This document shows, in pieces, positions 41,814 to 50,735 of a DNA stretch of 53,566 nucleotides. A program made the translations under genes and the position numbers. Below the pieces are notes generated by a model that was given only the letters and a program-made list of their open reading frames with translations, ran no database searches and was not told the DNA's origin. The stretch covers positions 7,678 to 61,243 of the forward strand of contig NZ_JADPJH010000029.1 of assembly GCF_023073315.1 (NCBI RefSeq), written 5' to 3'. Numbering within the stretch: position 1 is the first letter of the stretch; each line of letters begins with the position of its first letter. This DNA is from Bradyrhizobium sp. 1. GTDB taxonomy: Bacteria; Pseudomonadota; Alphaproteobacteria; Rhizobiales; Xanthobacteraceae.

Positions 41814-43116
41814 AAGTTTCGGGTCGCCCCGGCGTCCTGACCTGGGGAAAACAGGCGGCAAAAGTAGCGCCTTGCTTGGGCACGCTTTCGATCACCAGCC
41901 GGCCGCGATGACGGTTAAGAATATGTTTCACCAGCGATAATCCAAGCCCGGTGCCGCCCTGCGAGCGGCTGTCGCCGACGTCGACCCGGTAGAACCGCTC
42001 GGTCAGCCGCGGCAGGTGCTCGGGCGCGATGCCTGGGCCGAAATCGCGCACCAAGACCCGGATTTCCTGAGTTCCATCAGGGGCCGCGCCGGGGGTCAGC
42101 GTCACGATGACGCGTCCGCCCGCGGCGCCGTATTTGAGCGCGTTCTCGATCAGATTCTCGAACAGGCGGAGCAGCTCCTCGCGGTCGCCCGCGATCATCA
42201 CCTGCTGTTCCGGCAGATGGATCTCGACCTCGACCTGACGCTCGCGCGCGAGCGGCTCGAGCCCGTCGGCGACCTGGCGGATGATCGGCAGCAGGTCCAC
42301 CAGGGTGTCGGGTCGTACGTGGGCCGACAGCTCGACCCGCGACAGCGAGAGCAGATCGTCGATCAGGCGCGCCATGCGGGTGGCCTGATTGTGCATGATG
42401 CCGAGAAAGCGCTCGCGCGCCTTGGGATCGTCCTTGGCCTGGCCCTGGAGCGTGTCGATGAAGCCCGACAGCGCCGCCAGCGGCGTGCGCAATTCATGGC
42501 TGGCGTTGGCGACGAAGTCGGCGCGCATCTCCTCGACCCGGCGCAGCGGCGTCTGGTCGTGAAAGGTCATCAGCATGCATTTGTCGGCGCCGCCGAACGA
42601 GGTCGGCACCGGTACCGGCGTGATCGTCAGCTCCATCCAGCGGTCGACCGGGACATGGTCGAGATAGGTCGTGCGCCGCGGCTCGGTGGTTGCGATCGAC
42701 TCGCGTAGCGCCGTGATAATCTCAGGCGAGCGCAGCGCGAACTGGGCCAGCTCGTTCCGGCGCAGCGCCGGCGCAAGCTGGGCGGCGGCGGCATTGAGAT
42801 GGATGACGCGGCCGGCGCGGTCGAGCAGCACGGCCGGATCCGGCATGCCGGCGACGACCGCGGCCACCGCCGCGCTCTCGACCGGATTGACGCGGCGGGT
42901 GTCGTCGCGCGAGGCGGCATTGTCGTGCAGGCGCCAGGGAATCAGCGCCGCGGCCGCAATGCAGAGGAACACCGTCGCCGCCCGCATCACCGACAATTCG
43001 CCGAGCGAAACCACCACCGACAGCGCCAATGCCGCGGCGATCAGGATGACGGTCGAATGCCGCAGCCGGTCGGACCAGGGCTGGGCGGAGGGAGACGATG
43101 GGGCGTCGATCGCCAT
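41812..43116 (-). CDS. phoR: Phosphate regulon sensor kinase PhoR
   Basis: Membrane-bound histidine kinase that phosphorylates PhoB. The 434 residues start with two close membrane spans (about 20-62), then a PAS domain (about 85-190; MPDPAVLLDRAGRVIHLNAAA), the phosphoacceptor FVANASHELRTPLAALSGFI, and the ATPase boxes NLIENALKYG (N), DFGPGIAP (G1) and GGTGLGLSLVKHIL (G2). No large periplasmic domain is present, as in other PhoR proteins. It lies upstream of pstS on the same strand, with the Pho box between. Confidence 0.95.
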   Translation of the reverse strand: MAIDAPSSPSAQPWSDRLRHSTVILIAAALALSVVVSLGELSVMRAATVFLCIAAAALIPWRLHDNAASRDDTRRVNPVESAAVAAVVAGMPDPAVLLDRAGRVIHLNAAAAQLAPALRRNELAQFALRSPEIITALRESIATTEPRRTTYLDHVPVDRWMELTITPVPVPTSFGGADKCMLMTFHDQTPLRRVEEMRADFVANASHELRTPLAALSGFIDTLQGQAKDDPKARERFLGIMHNQATRMARLIDDLLSLSRVELSAHVRPDTLVDLLPIIRQVADGLEPLARERQVEVEIHLPEQQVMIAGDREELLRLFENLIENALKYGAAGGRVIVTLTPGAAPDGTQEIRVLVRDFGPGIAPEHLPRLTERFYRVDVGDSRSQGGTGLGLSLVKHILNRHRGRLVIESVPKQGATFAACFPQVRTPGRPET

Positions 43117-43149
43117 CGGAGCGGGCTTCTCCTTAAGGGCTTGCGCCGG

Positions 43150-44205
43150 TCAGGCGCCGCTGTCGCTGCGCTCTCTCACAAAGGCGGCTTTTGGCGCCGG
43201 ACCGGGGTCGAGCTTGAGCGCCGCCTGCTGCAAACGCTTTGATCGGGCGCCGATTATAACTTCGCGAAACGTCAGCAAGATTACAGAAATGACGAAGGGG
43301 GACAGATAATAGAGGACGCGGAACAACAACATACCGCCGAGCAGTTCCTCCCGGTCCATCTGCCAGAGGCCGACCAGCATGGCGGCGTCGAACACCCCTA
43401 AGCCTCCGGGCGAGTGGCTGGCAAACCCGAGCAGCGTCGCCGAGACGAAAATCACCGCGACCACGACGAAGCCGAGATTGGGCTCGTCCGGCACCAGCAC
43501 GTACATCGCCAGCGCGCAGAAGCCGAGATCGACGATGCCGATCGCGATCTGCAGCAGCGTCAGCGGTCCGCCCGGCAGCACCACGGTCCAGGGACCGCGG
43601 CCGACCACCCGCGGCTGGGTCCAGACCCAGACCACATAGCCAACCAGCGCCACGATGATCATCAGCGCCAGCGTCCGGTTCATCCAGGCCGGAAGCATGT
43701 CGATCGAGGCCGCCGCCTCCGGATGATAGGCGATGCCGAGGCCCAGCACGGCGGCATTGCCGAGCCAGAAGGTGAGGCCGGCGAGGAAACAGATCTTTGC
43801 GACGTCGATCGCGTTCAGCCCATAGGCCGAATAGATGCGGTAGCGCACCGCGCCGCCGGTGAAGACGCTGGCGCCGACATTGTGGCCGATCGAATAGCTG
43901 GTGAAGGAGGCGAGCGCGTTGACGCGGTAGGGCACATGGGAGTGACCGATCGCGCGCACGGCGAACAGATCGTAGAAGGTCAGGGTGAAATAGCCCGCGG
44001 CGACGAACAGCGCCGCCATCGCAATCTGGCGCGGCTCGGTGCTCTTGATCGCCTCGATCACCTCGTTCGTGTCGATGCCGCGCAGCATGTGGTAGAGCAC
44101 ATAGCAAGCGATGCCGATGACCGCGACGCTGATCACAACTCCAAGCTTATGCAGGATTTGCTTCTGGCGCAGAATCGTCATCGCCCTGCGTATGGCTTCC
44201 AGCAT
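43150..44205 (-). CDS. YbhN/UPF0104-type membrane protein (LPG synthase TM domain)
   Basis: A 351-residue polytopic membrane protein with about eight spans, of the lysylphosphatidylglycerol synthase transmembrane (flippase-like) family. Typical segments are VPYRVNALASFTSYSIGHNVGASVFTGGAVRYRIYSAYGL and FASHSPGGLGVFDAAMLVGL. It lacks the soluble synthase domain of MprF. It ends 33 bases before phoR on the same strand and may be cotranscribed with it. Its lipid substrate, if any, is unknown. Confidence 0.88.
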   Translation of the reverse strand: MLEAIRRAMTILRQKQILHKLGVVISVAVIGIACYVLYHMLRGIDTNEVIEAIKSTEPRQIAMAALFVAAGYFTLTFYDLFAVRAIGHSHVPYRVNALASFTSYSIGHNVGASVFTGGAVRYRIYSAYGLNAIDVAKICFLAGLTFWLGNAAVLGLGIAYHPEAAASIDMLPAWMNRTLALMIIVALVGYVVWVWTQPRVVGRGPWTVVLPGGPLTLLQIAIGIVDLGFCALAMYVLVPDEPNLGFVVVAVIFVSATLLGFASHSPGGLGVFDAAMLVGLWQMDREELLGGMLLFRVLYYLSPFVISVILLTFREVIIGARSKRLQQAALKLDPGPAPKAAFVRERSDSGA

Positions 44206-44811
44206 CTAGACCTCAAACAACGCTTCAGCGGCCGGGGTGGCCGGCGAACAGGCGGACGACGCACTGGCACTCAACGAACCTTCACCGTCGGCTCCGGCAT
44301 CGCGCATGCCCCCCGCCCTTCCACTAGCGCGTTTTGGGGCGGAGTGGAATTCGGCAATTCGAACAAATACTCGTGCCTTCAATGTTTTAGGCAGGTTGCG
44401 GGCTCCGGATGCACGATTTGGCGCTTTCGGCGGCAGGACTGACGCGAATCTCCATGGCAATCCTGCGCAGGCGCCGTGAAGTTTTGATGATTTCGGCCGC
44501 ACAATGTTCCGCCACGCCTTAAGCCGAAATCAATCTATGGGTCGCGCCCGCCGGTTGAAAGAGGGGCGAGCGGGCCGTAGCCGGCGGATTTTCCAAGGGG
44601 CAGAGCGCCTGGACGGTCCGGGGCGCGGTCAAACGAGGACGCTGGCCCGTTGAGCGTAGCCGCGATAGCTACTTGTGGTTATCTCCCACGAGCCGTGGTG
44701 AGCCACTTTCAATGGACGCGATTCTCGGAGAACTAAGGCGGGTCGCCCGTCGATGCCGATTTCGGCGGCCGTCGCTTTAAACAAGAATGCCATTATGAAA
44801 GAGGGGAAACC
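44206..44811. other. Gene-free 606-base divergent region
   Basis: Between the YbhN-type gene (minus) and the small secreted protein gene (plus) I find no convincing gene. A 98-codon open frame on the minus strand (44206-44502) ends directly at the neighbouring start and has no ribosome site. A weak stem GTGG/CCAC lies at 44695-44706. Otherwise I see nothing in it. Confidence 0.55.
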
Positions 44812-45069
44812 ATGAAGATACTGCTCAGCGCCATGATGACCATGACCGTTCTCGCCGCCGCTCCGGCCAGCGCCAGAGAGCGCAACGACAGCCCTCATTC
44901 GGAGGCGTGCATGGCCAAGAGCGGCTTCAATCTTGACATGTGGCGGGCGCACTCCGCGGGCACCGATGCGCAGGTGCTGCGCTATATCCAGTGCCGGGAT
45001 GGCGTGTCCGCGGCGCAGGCCAAGGCCATCGGCATTCGGGACCACAATTTGAGCGCCGGCTTTCGCTGA
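44812..45069 (+). CDS. Small secreted protein of unknown function
   Basis: An 85-residue exported protein. The signal peptide (1-22, ending ASA) is followed by RERNDSPHSEACMAKSGFNL, then DMWRAHSAGTDAQVLRYIQCRD and a short C-terminal helix. The two Cys (about residues 33 and 61) could form a disulfide. It has a good ribosome site (GAGGGGAA) and normal codon use. No family is recognised. A long hairpin follows the stop. Confidence 0.7.
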   Translation: MKILLSAMMTMTVLAAAPASARERNDSPHSEACMAKSGFNLDMWRAHSAGTDAQVLRYIQCRDGVSAAQAKAIGIRDHNLSAGFR

Positions 45070-45082
45070 GCCCATCGCATTG

Positions 45083-45117
45083 CGAGATGTCCCGGCCGCA
45101 AGGTCCGGGACATCTCG
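45083..45117 (+). terminator. Hairpin after the small secreted protein gene
   Basis: CGAGATGTCCCGG (45083-45095) and CCGGGACATCTCG (45105-45117) form a perfect 13-base stem with a 9-base loop, 13 bases after the stop. No T-run follows; it may be a factor-assisted or REP-like 3' end. Confidence 0.55.
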
Positions 45118-45212
45118 TCGTCTGGCTACCAGGGCCCGGCGGCCAGACCGTTCCGGCTTGCCAGCTCCCTTATCGCGATACCGGATCGAGGCTCGACAAA
45201 GCGGACCAAGCT

Positions 45213-45509
45213 TCAAGCCGCCGGCATGCTCCGCGCGACCACCCGATCACGCAGCCAGGCGCCGATGGTGCAGCCGACGAGATAGCAGGCGAACATGATG
45301 AGGCCGAGGTCGAGCCAGTAGCCGAAGCGGCCGGGAACCACGTGCGCGAACGAAGCTGCGACCAGAGCGGCGGCGAGCGCCGCGAGCCAGTATGCGGTCA
45401 CTTTCGAGGTGCCGTTGCCGCGTTGGACCACCGAAATCCAGCCCATGCAAAAGCCCAGCAGCAGCGAGCCGATCAACCAACCCATATGAAACGAGACGAG
45501 ATAAGGCAT
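45213..45509 (-). CDS. Small three-span membrane protein after the OmpA-like gene
   Basis: A 98-residue protein with three hydrophobic helices (about 5-26, 38-58 and 65-86) and a basic end. The start ATG at 45509 lies 2 bases after the OmpA-like gene's stop, with AGGTGA as ribosome site, so both are on one transcript; a GTG two codons upstream is also possible. No family is recognised. It may be an envelope partner of the OmpA-like protein. Confidence 0.7.
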   Translation of the reverse strand: MPYLVSFHMGWLIGSLLLGFCMGWISVVQRGNGTSKVTAYWLAALAAALVAASFAHVVPGRFGYWLDLGLIMFACYLVGCTIGAWLRDRVVARSMPAA

Positions 45510-45511
45510 CG

Positions 45512-46906
45512 TCACCTCACCAGAAATTCGATGCGGCGGTTTTGCGCCTTGCCGTCGTCAGTGTCGTTGCCGGCAACGGGCTGCGTGGCGCCATAGCCGA
45601 CCGCGGTGAAGCGGCTGGCGGGCAGGCCCGCCTTGACCAGATAGTCGATCACTGCCTGCGCGCGCTTCTCCGACAGAGCCTGGTTGAAGGAGTCCTCGCC
45701 GTCGGCGTCGGTGTGGCCTGCAACCTCGATATCGGAGGTGGGGCAACGCAGCGCCGTCTCGATCAGATGATCGAGAATGCCTGCGGAATCCGGATCGATG
45801 TCGGCGCGCTTGGTGGCGAAGCGGATCTTGCCCTTGGTCAGGAGCTCGGAGAACAATTGCTGGCAGACCGTGCCGTCAACCGGGCCTGCCGCGGGCTTCA
45901 CCGTGATCTCCGGCTTGTATTGCCAGTTTTTCGGGAAGTCCTTGCCGAGGCCTGCGCGAATGTCGTTGGCGGCGCCTTCATAGAGCGCATCGCCCGACAG
46001 CTTCACCTCGCGGTCGGACACCACGAGCGTGCCGGTCGACAGCCGCGACAGCGCCCCGAGCGCTGCGACCGCGGCCGTGTTGAAGGAGGCCGGCGCGCCG
46101 ATGCTGGCCTTGAGATTGTCCACGACCTTCTCGGTGAAGAATTTTCGCGACGCGCTGGTCACGACCGCCGCATGGACATTGTTGTCGGGAACGTAGCCGG
46201 TCAGCGTCACCGTCGCGGCAACCGGATCCTTGTAAGCCTGGAAGATGTAGGGCGGCGCCTTGACGTCGTTGGCGGCGATCGAGAAACCCTCAGGCAAATT
46301 CTTCAGCGCGGCAGCAATCGCCTCCCGGCCGCCGAGGTCGCGCGCCATGCCCGACAGATTGACCTGGGTGTCTGTGATCGTGATCTTGCCGTCCTTGAGC
46401 TTGCCGATCTGGTCCAGCAACAGCGTCGCGGCCGCTTCGAAGCGCGGCGGCGCGCCACGCGCCAGCCCCATCTGATCGGCCACCTCGACGCCGCCGACCT
46501 CCTTGCGGGCCGCCTCGGTCAGGCGGGTCTTCATCGACGGCAGGGGCGCGGAGCCTGATAGCGTTACCCGGACCACGTCGCGTTCGGCGTTCCAGACGAA
46601 GGGCTTTGCCTCGGGAACCAGCCGGGTGCGGTCGTCGACCAGGCGCACGCCGGGGACCAGCTCGACTGTCATGACCGCATCGCGGCGCCCCTCCTCGGAA
46701 AAGGCGTCCGCGGCCAGGCTGACGTCGCGGCCGTCCACCGCGATCCGGGTCTTGTCCAGGACGGTGTCCTTGAGGGCGGCCGAACTGCGGGCCGACAGGT
46801 CGGCCTCGACCGGCAAGGTGTTATTCCAGACCGCAAATCCCCACATGACGGCCAGGGGGATCAACCCCGGCCACCATTTGCTGGCCCACCTGAAAAGCTT
46901 TTGCAT
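45512..46906 (-). CDS. OmpA-family envelope protein with BON-like repeats
   Basis: A 464-residue protein with one N-terminal membrane anchor (about 13-30), two or more BON-like alpha/beta modules in the middle (VTLSGSAPLPSMKTRLTEAAR, VTLTGYVPDNNVHAAVVTSA, VKLSGDALYEGAANDIRAGL), and a C-terminal OmpA/MotB peptidoglycan-binding domain (from about 345; VAGHTDADGEDSFNQALSEKRAQAV, VGYGATQPVAGNDT). It probably tethers the inner membrane to peptidoglycan. The ATG at 46906 is chosen for its location just before the anchor. A small membrane protein gene follows directly. Confidence 0.85.
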   Translation of the reverse strand: MQKLFRWASKWWPGLIPLAVMWGFAVWNNTLPVEADLSARSSAALKDTVLDKTRIAVDGRDVSLAADAFSEEGRRDAVMTVELVPGVRLVDDRTRLVPEAKPFVWNAERDVVRVTLSGSAPLPSMKTRLTEAARKEVGGVEVADQMGLARGAPPRFEAAATLLLDQIGKLKDGKITITDTQVNLSGMARDLGGREAIAAALKNLPEGFSIAANDVKAPPYIFQAYKDPVAATVTLTGYVPDNNVHAAVVTSASRKFFTEKVVDNLKASIGAPASFNTAAVAALGALSRLSTGTLVVSDREVKLSGDALYEGAANDIRAGLGKDFPKNWQYKPEITVKPAAGPVDGTVCQQLFSELLTKGKIRFATKRADIDPDSAGILDHLIETALRCPTSDIEVAGHTDADGEDSFNQALSEKRAQAVIDYLVKAGLPASRFTAVGYGATQPVAGNDTDDGKAQNRRIEFLVR

Positions 46907-47047
46907 CCGACGACCCGAACTCTGGAACCGGAGACAAAACAAACCCTTGGCAGGCTGTCAAACCGGAAATGGGGCCCATACGGGCCCCTCACCTGGACAA
47001 TTGGAATAACTTTTTCTTCAAGGGTCACACCCTAAGTTGAGGGCGGA

Positions 47048-48130
47048 ATGCCAGGGGTCGGCCAGCCGGTCATGAAACAACTCCGTAACAACGTCATCCG
47101 CGCCGGGCTGGGAGCACTCTATTTCAGCGGGGCGCACCACCTGCTGCGCCCGCTTTTGTCGGGCGTGGGCGCTATTTTCATGCTGCATCACGTGCGGCCG
47201 GCCCGCGAGGGCGCGTTCCAGCCAAACCGGCACCTCGAAGTCACCCCCGATTTCCTGCGCGCGACGCTGAGCCATCTGCGCTCGCGCGACATCGACATCG
47301 TCAGCATGGATGAGCTGCATGAGCGGCTGGTGCAGGGCCGGTTCGAGCGCCGCCTCGCCGCCTTCACGCTCGACGACGGCTATCGCGATAATTTCGAGTT
47401 TGCGCTGCCGGTGCTGCGCGAATTTGACGCGCCTTTGACGGTCTATGTCGCCAGCGATTTTGCCGAAGGCACCGGACGGCTGTGGTGGGCGGCACTGGAG
47501 GCCGTGATCGCCGGGGCCGAGCAGATCGAGGTCAGCATCGGGAATTCCGCGCTGCGGCTCGATGCGACGACGCCGGCCGCAAAACAGGCGGCTTTCGACC
47601 GCCTGCACGACTGGCTGCGCGCGCTGCCGGGCGAGCATGATCTGATGCGCGAGATCGCCGCGCTTTGCACGAGGCACGGCGTCGACATGGAAGCGCTGTG
47701 CCGAAGCCTCTGCCTGTCCTGGGACGGGGTGAAGCAGTTCGCCGCAGATCCGCTGGTGACGATCGGCGCGCACACCATCAGCCATTGCAATCTCGCGAGG
47801 CAAAGCGAGGAGATCGCCGCGCAGGAGATGGCGGTCAGCCGCGCACGGATCGAGCAGGCGCTCGGGCGCAAGGTGCAGCATTTCGCCTACCCCTATGGCG
47901 ACCGCGAGGCGGCGGGGGAGCGCGAATTCAAGCTCGCCGCAGCCGCCGGCTTCAAGACCGCGGTGACGACAAGGCCCGGCATGCTGTTCGCCGAGAACGG
48001 GCGCCACATGACCGCGCTGCCGCGCGTCTCGCTCAACGGCAATTATCAGGATGCGCGGATTTTGCCGGTGCTGACCTCGGGCGCCGCGACCGCGATGTGG
48101 AACGGCTTTCGCCGAATCGCGGCGGCGTAA
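47048..48130 (+). CDS. Polysaccharide deacetylase (NodB-homology, CE4 family)
   Basis: Metal-dependent deacetylase fold of 360 residues. Motif 1 is FTLDDGYRDN (Asp pair, about residues 98-107) and motif 2 is GAHTISHCNL with the metal His pair; FAYPYGDRE gives the later motif. It lacks a clear signal peptide. It resembles the deacetylases that act on cell-surface polysaccharides. The first ATG at 47048 has GAGGGCGGA in front; an ATG 24 bases on is also possible. The gene is divergent from the OmpA-like gene. Confidence 0.88.
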   Translation: MPGVGQPVMKQLRNNVIRAGLGALYFSGAHHLLRPLLSGVGAIFMLHHVRPAREGAFQPNRHLEVTPDFLRATLSHLRSRDIDIVSMDELHERLVQGRFERRLAAFTLDDGYRDNFEFALPVLREFDAPLTVYVASDFAEGTGRLWWAALEAVIAGAEQIEVSIGNSALRLDATTPAAKQAAFDRLHDWLRALPGEHDLMREIAALCTRHGVDMEALCRSLCLSWDGVKQFAADPLVTIGAHTISHCNLARQSEEIAAQEMAVSRARIEQALGRKVQHFAYPYGDREAAGEREFKLAAAAGFKTAVTTRPGMLFAENGRHMTALPRVSLNGNYQDARILPVLTSGAATAMWNGFRRIAAA

Positions 48131-48223
48131 GCCCTGATCTCCGCTGCCGCGCCGCACACCGGCGCATTCCTTGACTCCCCTGCCCGCCCCGCTCACAACG
48201 GGCGCCAAATCAAGGGAGGCACC

Positions 48224-49024
48224 ATGTTCAACGATCTGTTCTCGCTCAAAGGCCGCGTCGCACTCGTGACCGGCGGCTCGCGCGGCATCGGCAAGATGAT
48301 CGCGGCGGGCTTCCTCAGCGCTGGCGCGGCGAAGGTCTACATCACCGCGCGCAAGGCAGGTCCCTGCGAGGCGACGGCGAAAGAGCTGTCAGCCCAATAT
48401 GGCGGCGAATGCATCGCGCTGCCGATCGACATCTCGACCGTCGAAGGCTGCGACAAGCTCGCCGGCGAACTCATCAAGCTGGAGCCGAAGCTCGACATCC
48501 TCGTCAACAATGCGGGCGCTGCCTGGGGCGCGGAGTTCGACGAATTCCCGGAGAGCGGCTGGGACAAGGTGATGGACCTCAACGTCAAGTCGCTGTTCTT
48601 CCTGACCAAGGCGCTGGCGAAACCGCTGCGCGCGGGCGCAAGCGCAGAACGTCCGGCGAAGGTGATCAACATCGCCTCGGTCGACGGCATCTTCGTCAAT
48701 CCGGGCGAGACCTATTCCTACGCCGCCAGCAAGGCCGCCGTGATCCATCTGACGCGGCGCATGGCGACGAAACTGATCAAGGACAACATCAACGTCACCG
48801 CGATCGCGCCGGGCGCATTCAAGTCCGACATGAACCGCGCCGCGCGCGATCACTCTGACGAGGTCGCAAAGCGCATTCCGGCGCGGCGCATCGGAACCGA
48901 AGAGGACATGGCAGGGGTCGCGATCTATCTCGCCTCGCGTGCGGGCGATTACGTGGTCGGCAACACCATCGCGGTGGATGGCGGCGTGGTGTACGCGAAC
49001 GCGGGGCTGGAGATCGCGGGGTAG
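48224..49024 (+). CDS. SDR-family oxidoreductase (RhlG/FabG-like)
   Basis: NAD(P)-dependent short-chain dehydrogenase of 266 residues. The cofactor motif is TGGSRGIGK (about residues 16-24), NNAG marks the middle strand, the active-site Ser is in INIASVDG, and YAASK carries the Tyr/Lys pair. The pattern is closest to the 3-oxoacyl-ACP-reductase-like RhlG subgroup. It stands alone downstream of the deacetylase gene. The substrate is not known. Confidence 0.92.
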   Translation: MFNDLFSLKGRVALVTGGSRGIGKMIAAGFLSAGAAKVYITARKAGPCEATAKELSAQYGGECIALPIDISTVEGCDKLAGELIKLEPKLDILVNNAGAAWGAEFDEFPESGWDKVMDLNVKSLFFLTKALAKPLRAGASAERPAKVINIASVDGIFVNPGETYSYAASKAAVIHLTRRMATKLIKDNINVTAIAPGAFKSDMNRAARDHSDEVAKRIPARRIGTEEDMAGVAIYLASRAGDYVVGNTIAVDGGVVYANAGLEIAG

Positions 49025-49087
49025 GGATCGCTGGCTAGGGGCCTCTCCCCACACGTGAGATTTCCGAGAGACCTGTACCCCCTCACC

Positions 49088-49132
49088 CGGATCGCAAGAG
49101 CGATCCGACCTCTCCCCGCAAGCGGGGAGAGG
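49088..49132. repeat. CTCTCCCC palindromes after boxB
   Basis: CGGATCG/CGATCCG (49088-49094, 49101-49107) and CCTCTCCCCGC/GCGGGGAGAGG (49109-49119, 49122-49132) stand in tandem between the convergent SDR gene and boxB. The second is of the same type as those at 6453, 8484 and 53430. Confidence 0.75.
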
Positions 49133-49144
49133 TGAAGAAGACGC

Positions 49145-50590
49145 TTACGACTCGATCTTCACGTACTCGAAGTCACCCGGCTTGTTGTCGATGCCGACTT
49201 TCGGCGGCGAGATCCAGGAGGCGAACACGCCGGTCTCGGTGACGGGCTGCATCAGCGAGGTGATGAAGTCGCCGTCCGCGGTCGAGGGCAGCCAATCATC
49301 CTTGCGCTTCGCCCAGGAGGCATCGTCGATCAAAAGACCATCCGGCGTCGCGTGGATGTTCTTGAACTCGCCGATGTGGCGATGGAAGGCGACGTTGGGC
49401 AGCTTGAGCTGGAAGTCGTAGCCCGAGGTCGAGATCACCTTGTTCCAGCGCAGCATGCCCTTGACGCAATCCTGGCTGTAATCGTCGCGCAGGCGCATGT
49501 TGAGCGCGGTCAGCGCCGGCTCATCGACCAGCTTGATCTCGCCGTCGATGAACTTGAGCACCGGATAGGTCGCGTTCTTGAGCTGGTGATCGTCGTCGAT
49601 CTGGGTCTCGTGATAGCGGCCCTTGATGCCGGTGTTGAAGGCATTGGCCGCGTTGGTGGAGACTTCCGAGCCGAAGAGATCAAGCGACAGCGTGTAGTGC
49701 AGGTTCAGCTTCTTCTGGATGGTCGGAAGATCGATCACGCCGAGCGCACGGACCTTGGCGATATCCGAGGGATCGGTGATGCCGGCTTCGCGCATGGCAT
49801 CGCAAGTGCGCTGCACGACGCGGGTGATGCCGGTCTCGCCGACGAACATGTGGTGCGCTTCTTCGGTCAGCATGAAGCGGCAGGTGCGCGACAGCGGATC
49901 AAAGCCCGACTGCGCGAGGCTGTGCAGCTGCATCTTGCCGTCGCGGTCGGTGAAGTAGGTGAACATGAAGAAGGACAGCCAATCCGGCGTCGCCTCGTTG
50001 AAGGCGCCGAGCATGCGCGGCGCATCGGCATCGCCGGAGCGACGACGCAGCAAATCATCGGCTTCTTCACGACCGTCGCGGCCAAAATACTTCTGGAGCA
50101 GGTAGACCATCGCCCAGAGATGACGGCCTTCCTCGACATTGACCTGGAACAGATTGCGCATGTCGTAGAGGGAGGGCGCAGTCTTGCCGAGGTGGCGCTG
50201 CTGCTCGACCGAGGCAGGCTCAGTATCGCCCTGGATCACGATCAGGCGGCGCAACATGGCGCGATATTCGCCCGGGACTTCCTGCCAGGCCGGCTCGCCA
50301 AGATGCTCGCCGAACGGCACGACGCGATTCTCTTCCTGGGGAGCAAGGAGAATGCCCCAGCGATAGTCGGGCATGCGGACATAATCGAACTTGGCCCAGC
50401 CGCGCGGATCGACGGAGTAGGCGGTGCGCAGATAGACCAGCGATTCCTGGAAGCCTTCCGGCCCCATGTCGCTCCACCAGTCCATGTAGCCGGGATGCCA
50501 GCCTTCCAGCGCCTTCAGCACCTGGCGGTCTTCGGCGAGATTGACGTTGTTCGGAATCTTGGTCGAGTAGTCGACGTTCATGATGTTCAT
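49145..50590 (-). CDS. boxB: Benzoyl-CoA 2,3-epoxidase subunit BoxB
   Basis: Di-iron oxygenase component that epoxidises benzoyl-CoA in the aerobic box pathway. The 481-residue product carries the carboxylate/His iron ligands in the ferritin-like core, visible in VNVEEGRHLWAMVYLLQKYF and MLTEEAHHMFVGETGI (the two E..H ligands). MDWWSDMGPEGFQ and VYLRTAYSVDPRGWA are further BoxB hallmarks. The ATG at 50590 follows GGAGCAC. It is the distal gene after boxC, separated by 145 bases that hold a repeat. The reductase component BoxA is not in the window. Confidence 0.96.
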   Translation of the reverse strand: MNIMNVDYSTKIPNNVNLAEDRQVLKALEGWHPGYMDWWSDMGPEGFQESLVYLRTAYSVDPRGWAKFDYVRMPDYRWGILLAPQEENRVVPFGEHLGEPAWQEVPGEYRAMLRRLIVIQGDTEPASVEQQRHLGKTAPSLYDMRNLFQVNVEEGRHLWAMVYLLQKYFGRDGREEADDLLRRRSGDADAPRMLGAFNEATPDWLSFFMFTYFTDRDGKMQLHSLAQSGFDPLSRTCRFMLTEEAHHMFVGETGITRVVQRTCDAMREAGITDPSDIAKVRALGVIDLPTIQKKLNLHYTLSLDLFGSEVSTNAANAFNTGIKGRYHETQIDDDHQLKNATYPVLKFIDGEIKLVDEPALTALNMRLRDDYSQDCVKGMLRWNKVISTSGYDFQLKLPNVAFHRHIGEFKNIHATPDGLLIDDASWAKRKDDWLPSTADGDFITSLMQPVTETGVFASWISPPKVGIDNKPGDFEYVKIES

Positions 50591-50611
50591 GGCCGTGCTC
50601 CTTGCTCCGTC

Positions 50612-50732
50612 TCGTGTCCCGGACGCAGTGCGGCGCGAAGCGGTGCGCTGCAGAGCCGGGACCCATTGTTCGGTCCTGTGGGTCCCGGTTCTGCGCAGCG
50701 GCATTTCATGCCGCAGCGCGCCCGGGACACGA
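50612..50732. repeat. CGTGTCCCGG inverted element (copy 2), between boxC and boxB
   Basis: TCGTGTCCCGG at the left end faces CCGGGACACGA at the right end (ending 50732); inner arms GCAGAGCCGGGACCCA and TGGGTCCCGGTTCTGC pair. It begins 22 bases from the boxB start and ends 3 bases from the boxC stop. Confidence 0.85.
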
Positions 50733-50735
50733 TAG

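Noticed and set aside
44206..44502. A 98-residue protein gene upstream of the YbhN-type gene
   Set aside because: No ribosome site, no recognisable feature, and the product is low in hydrophobic order; better read as intergenic.
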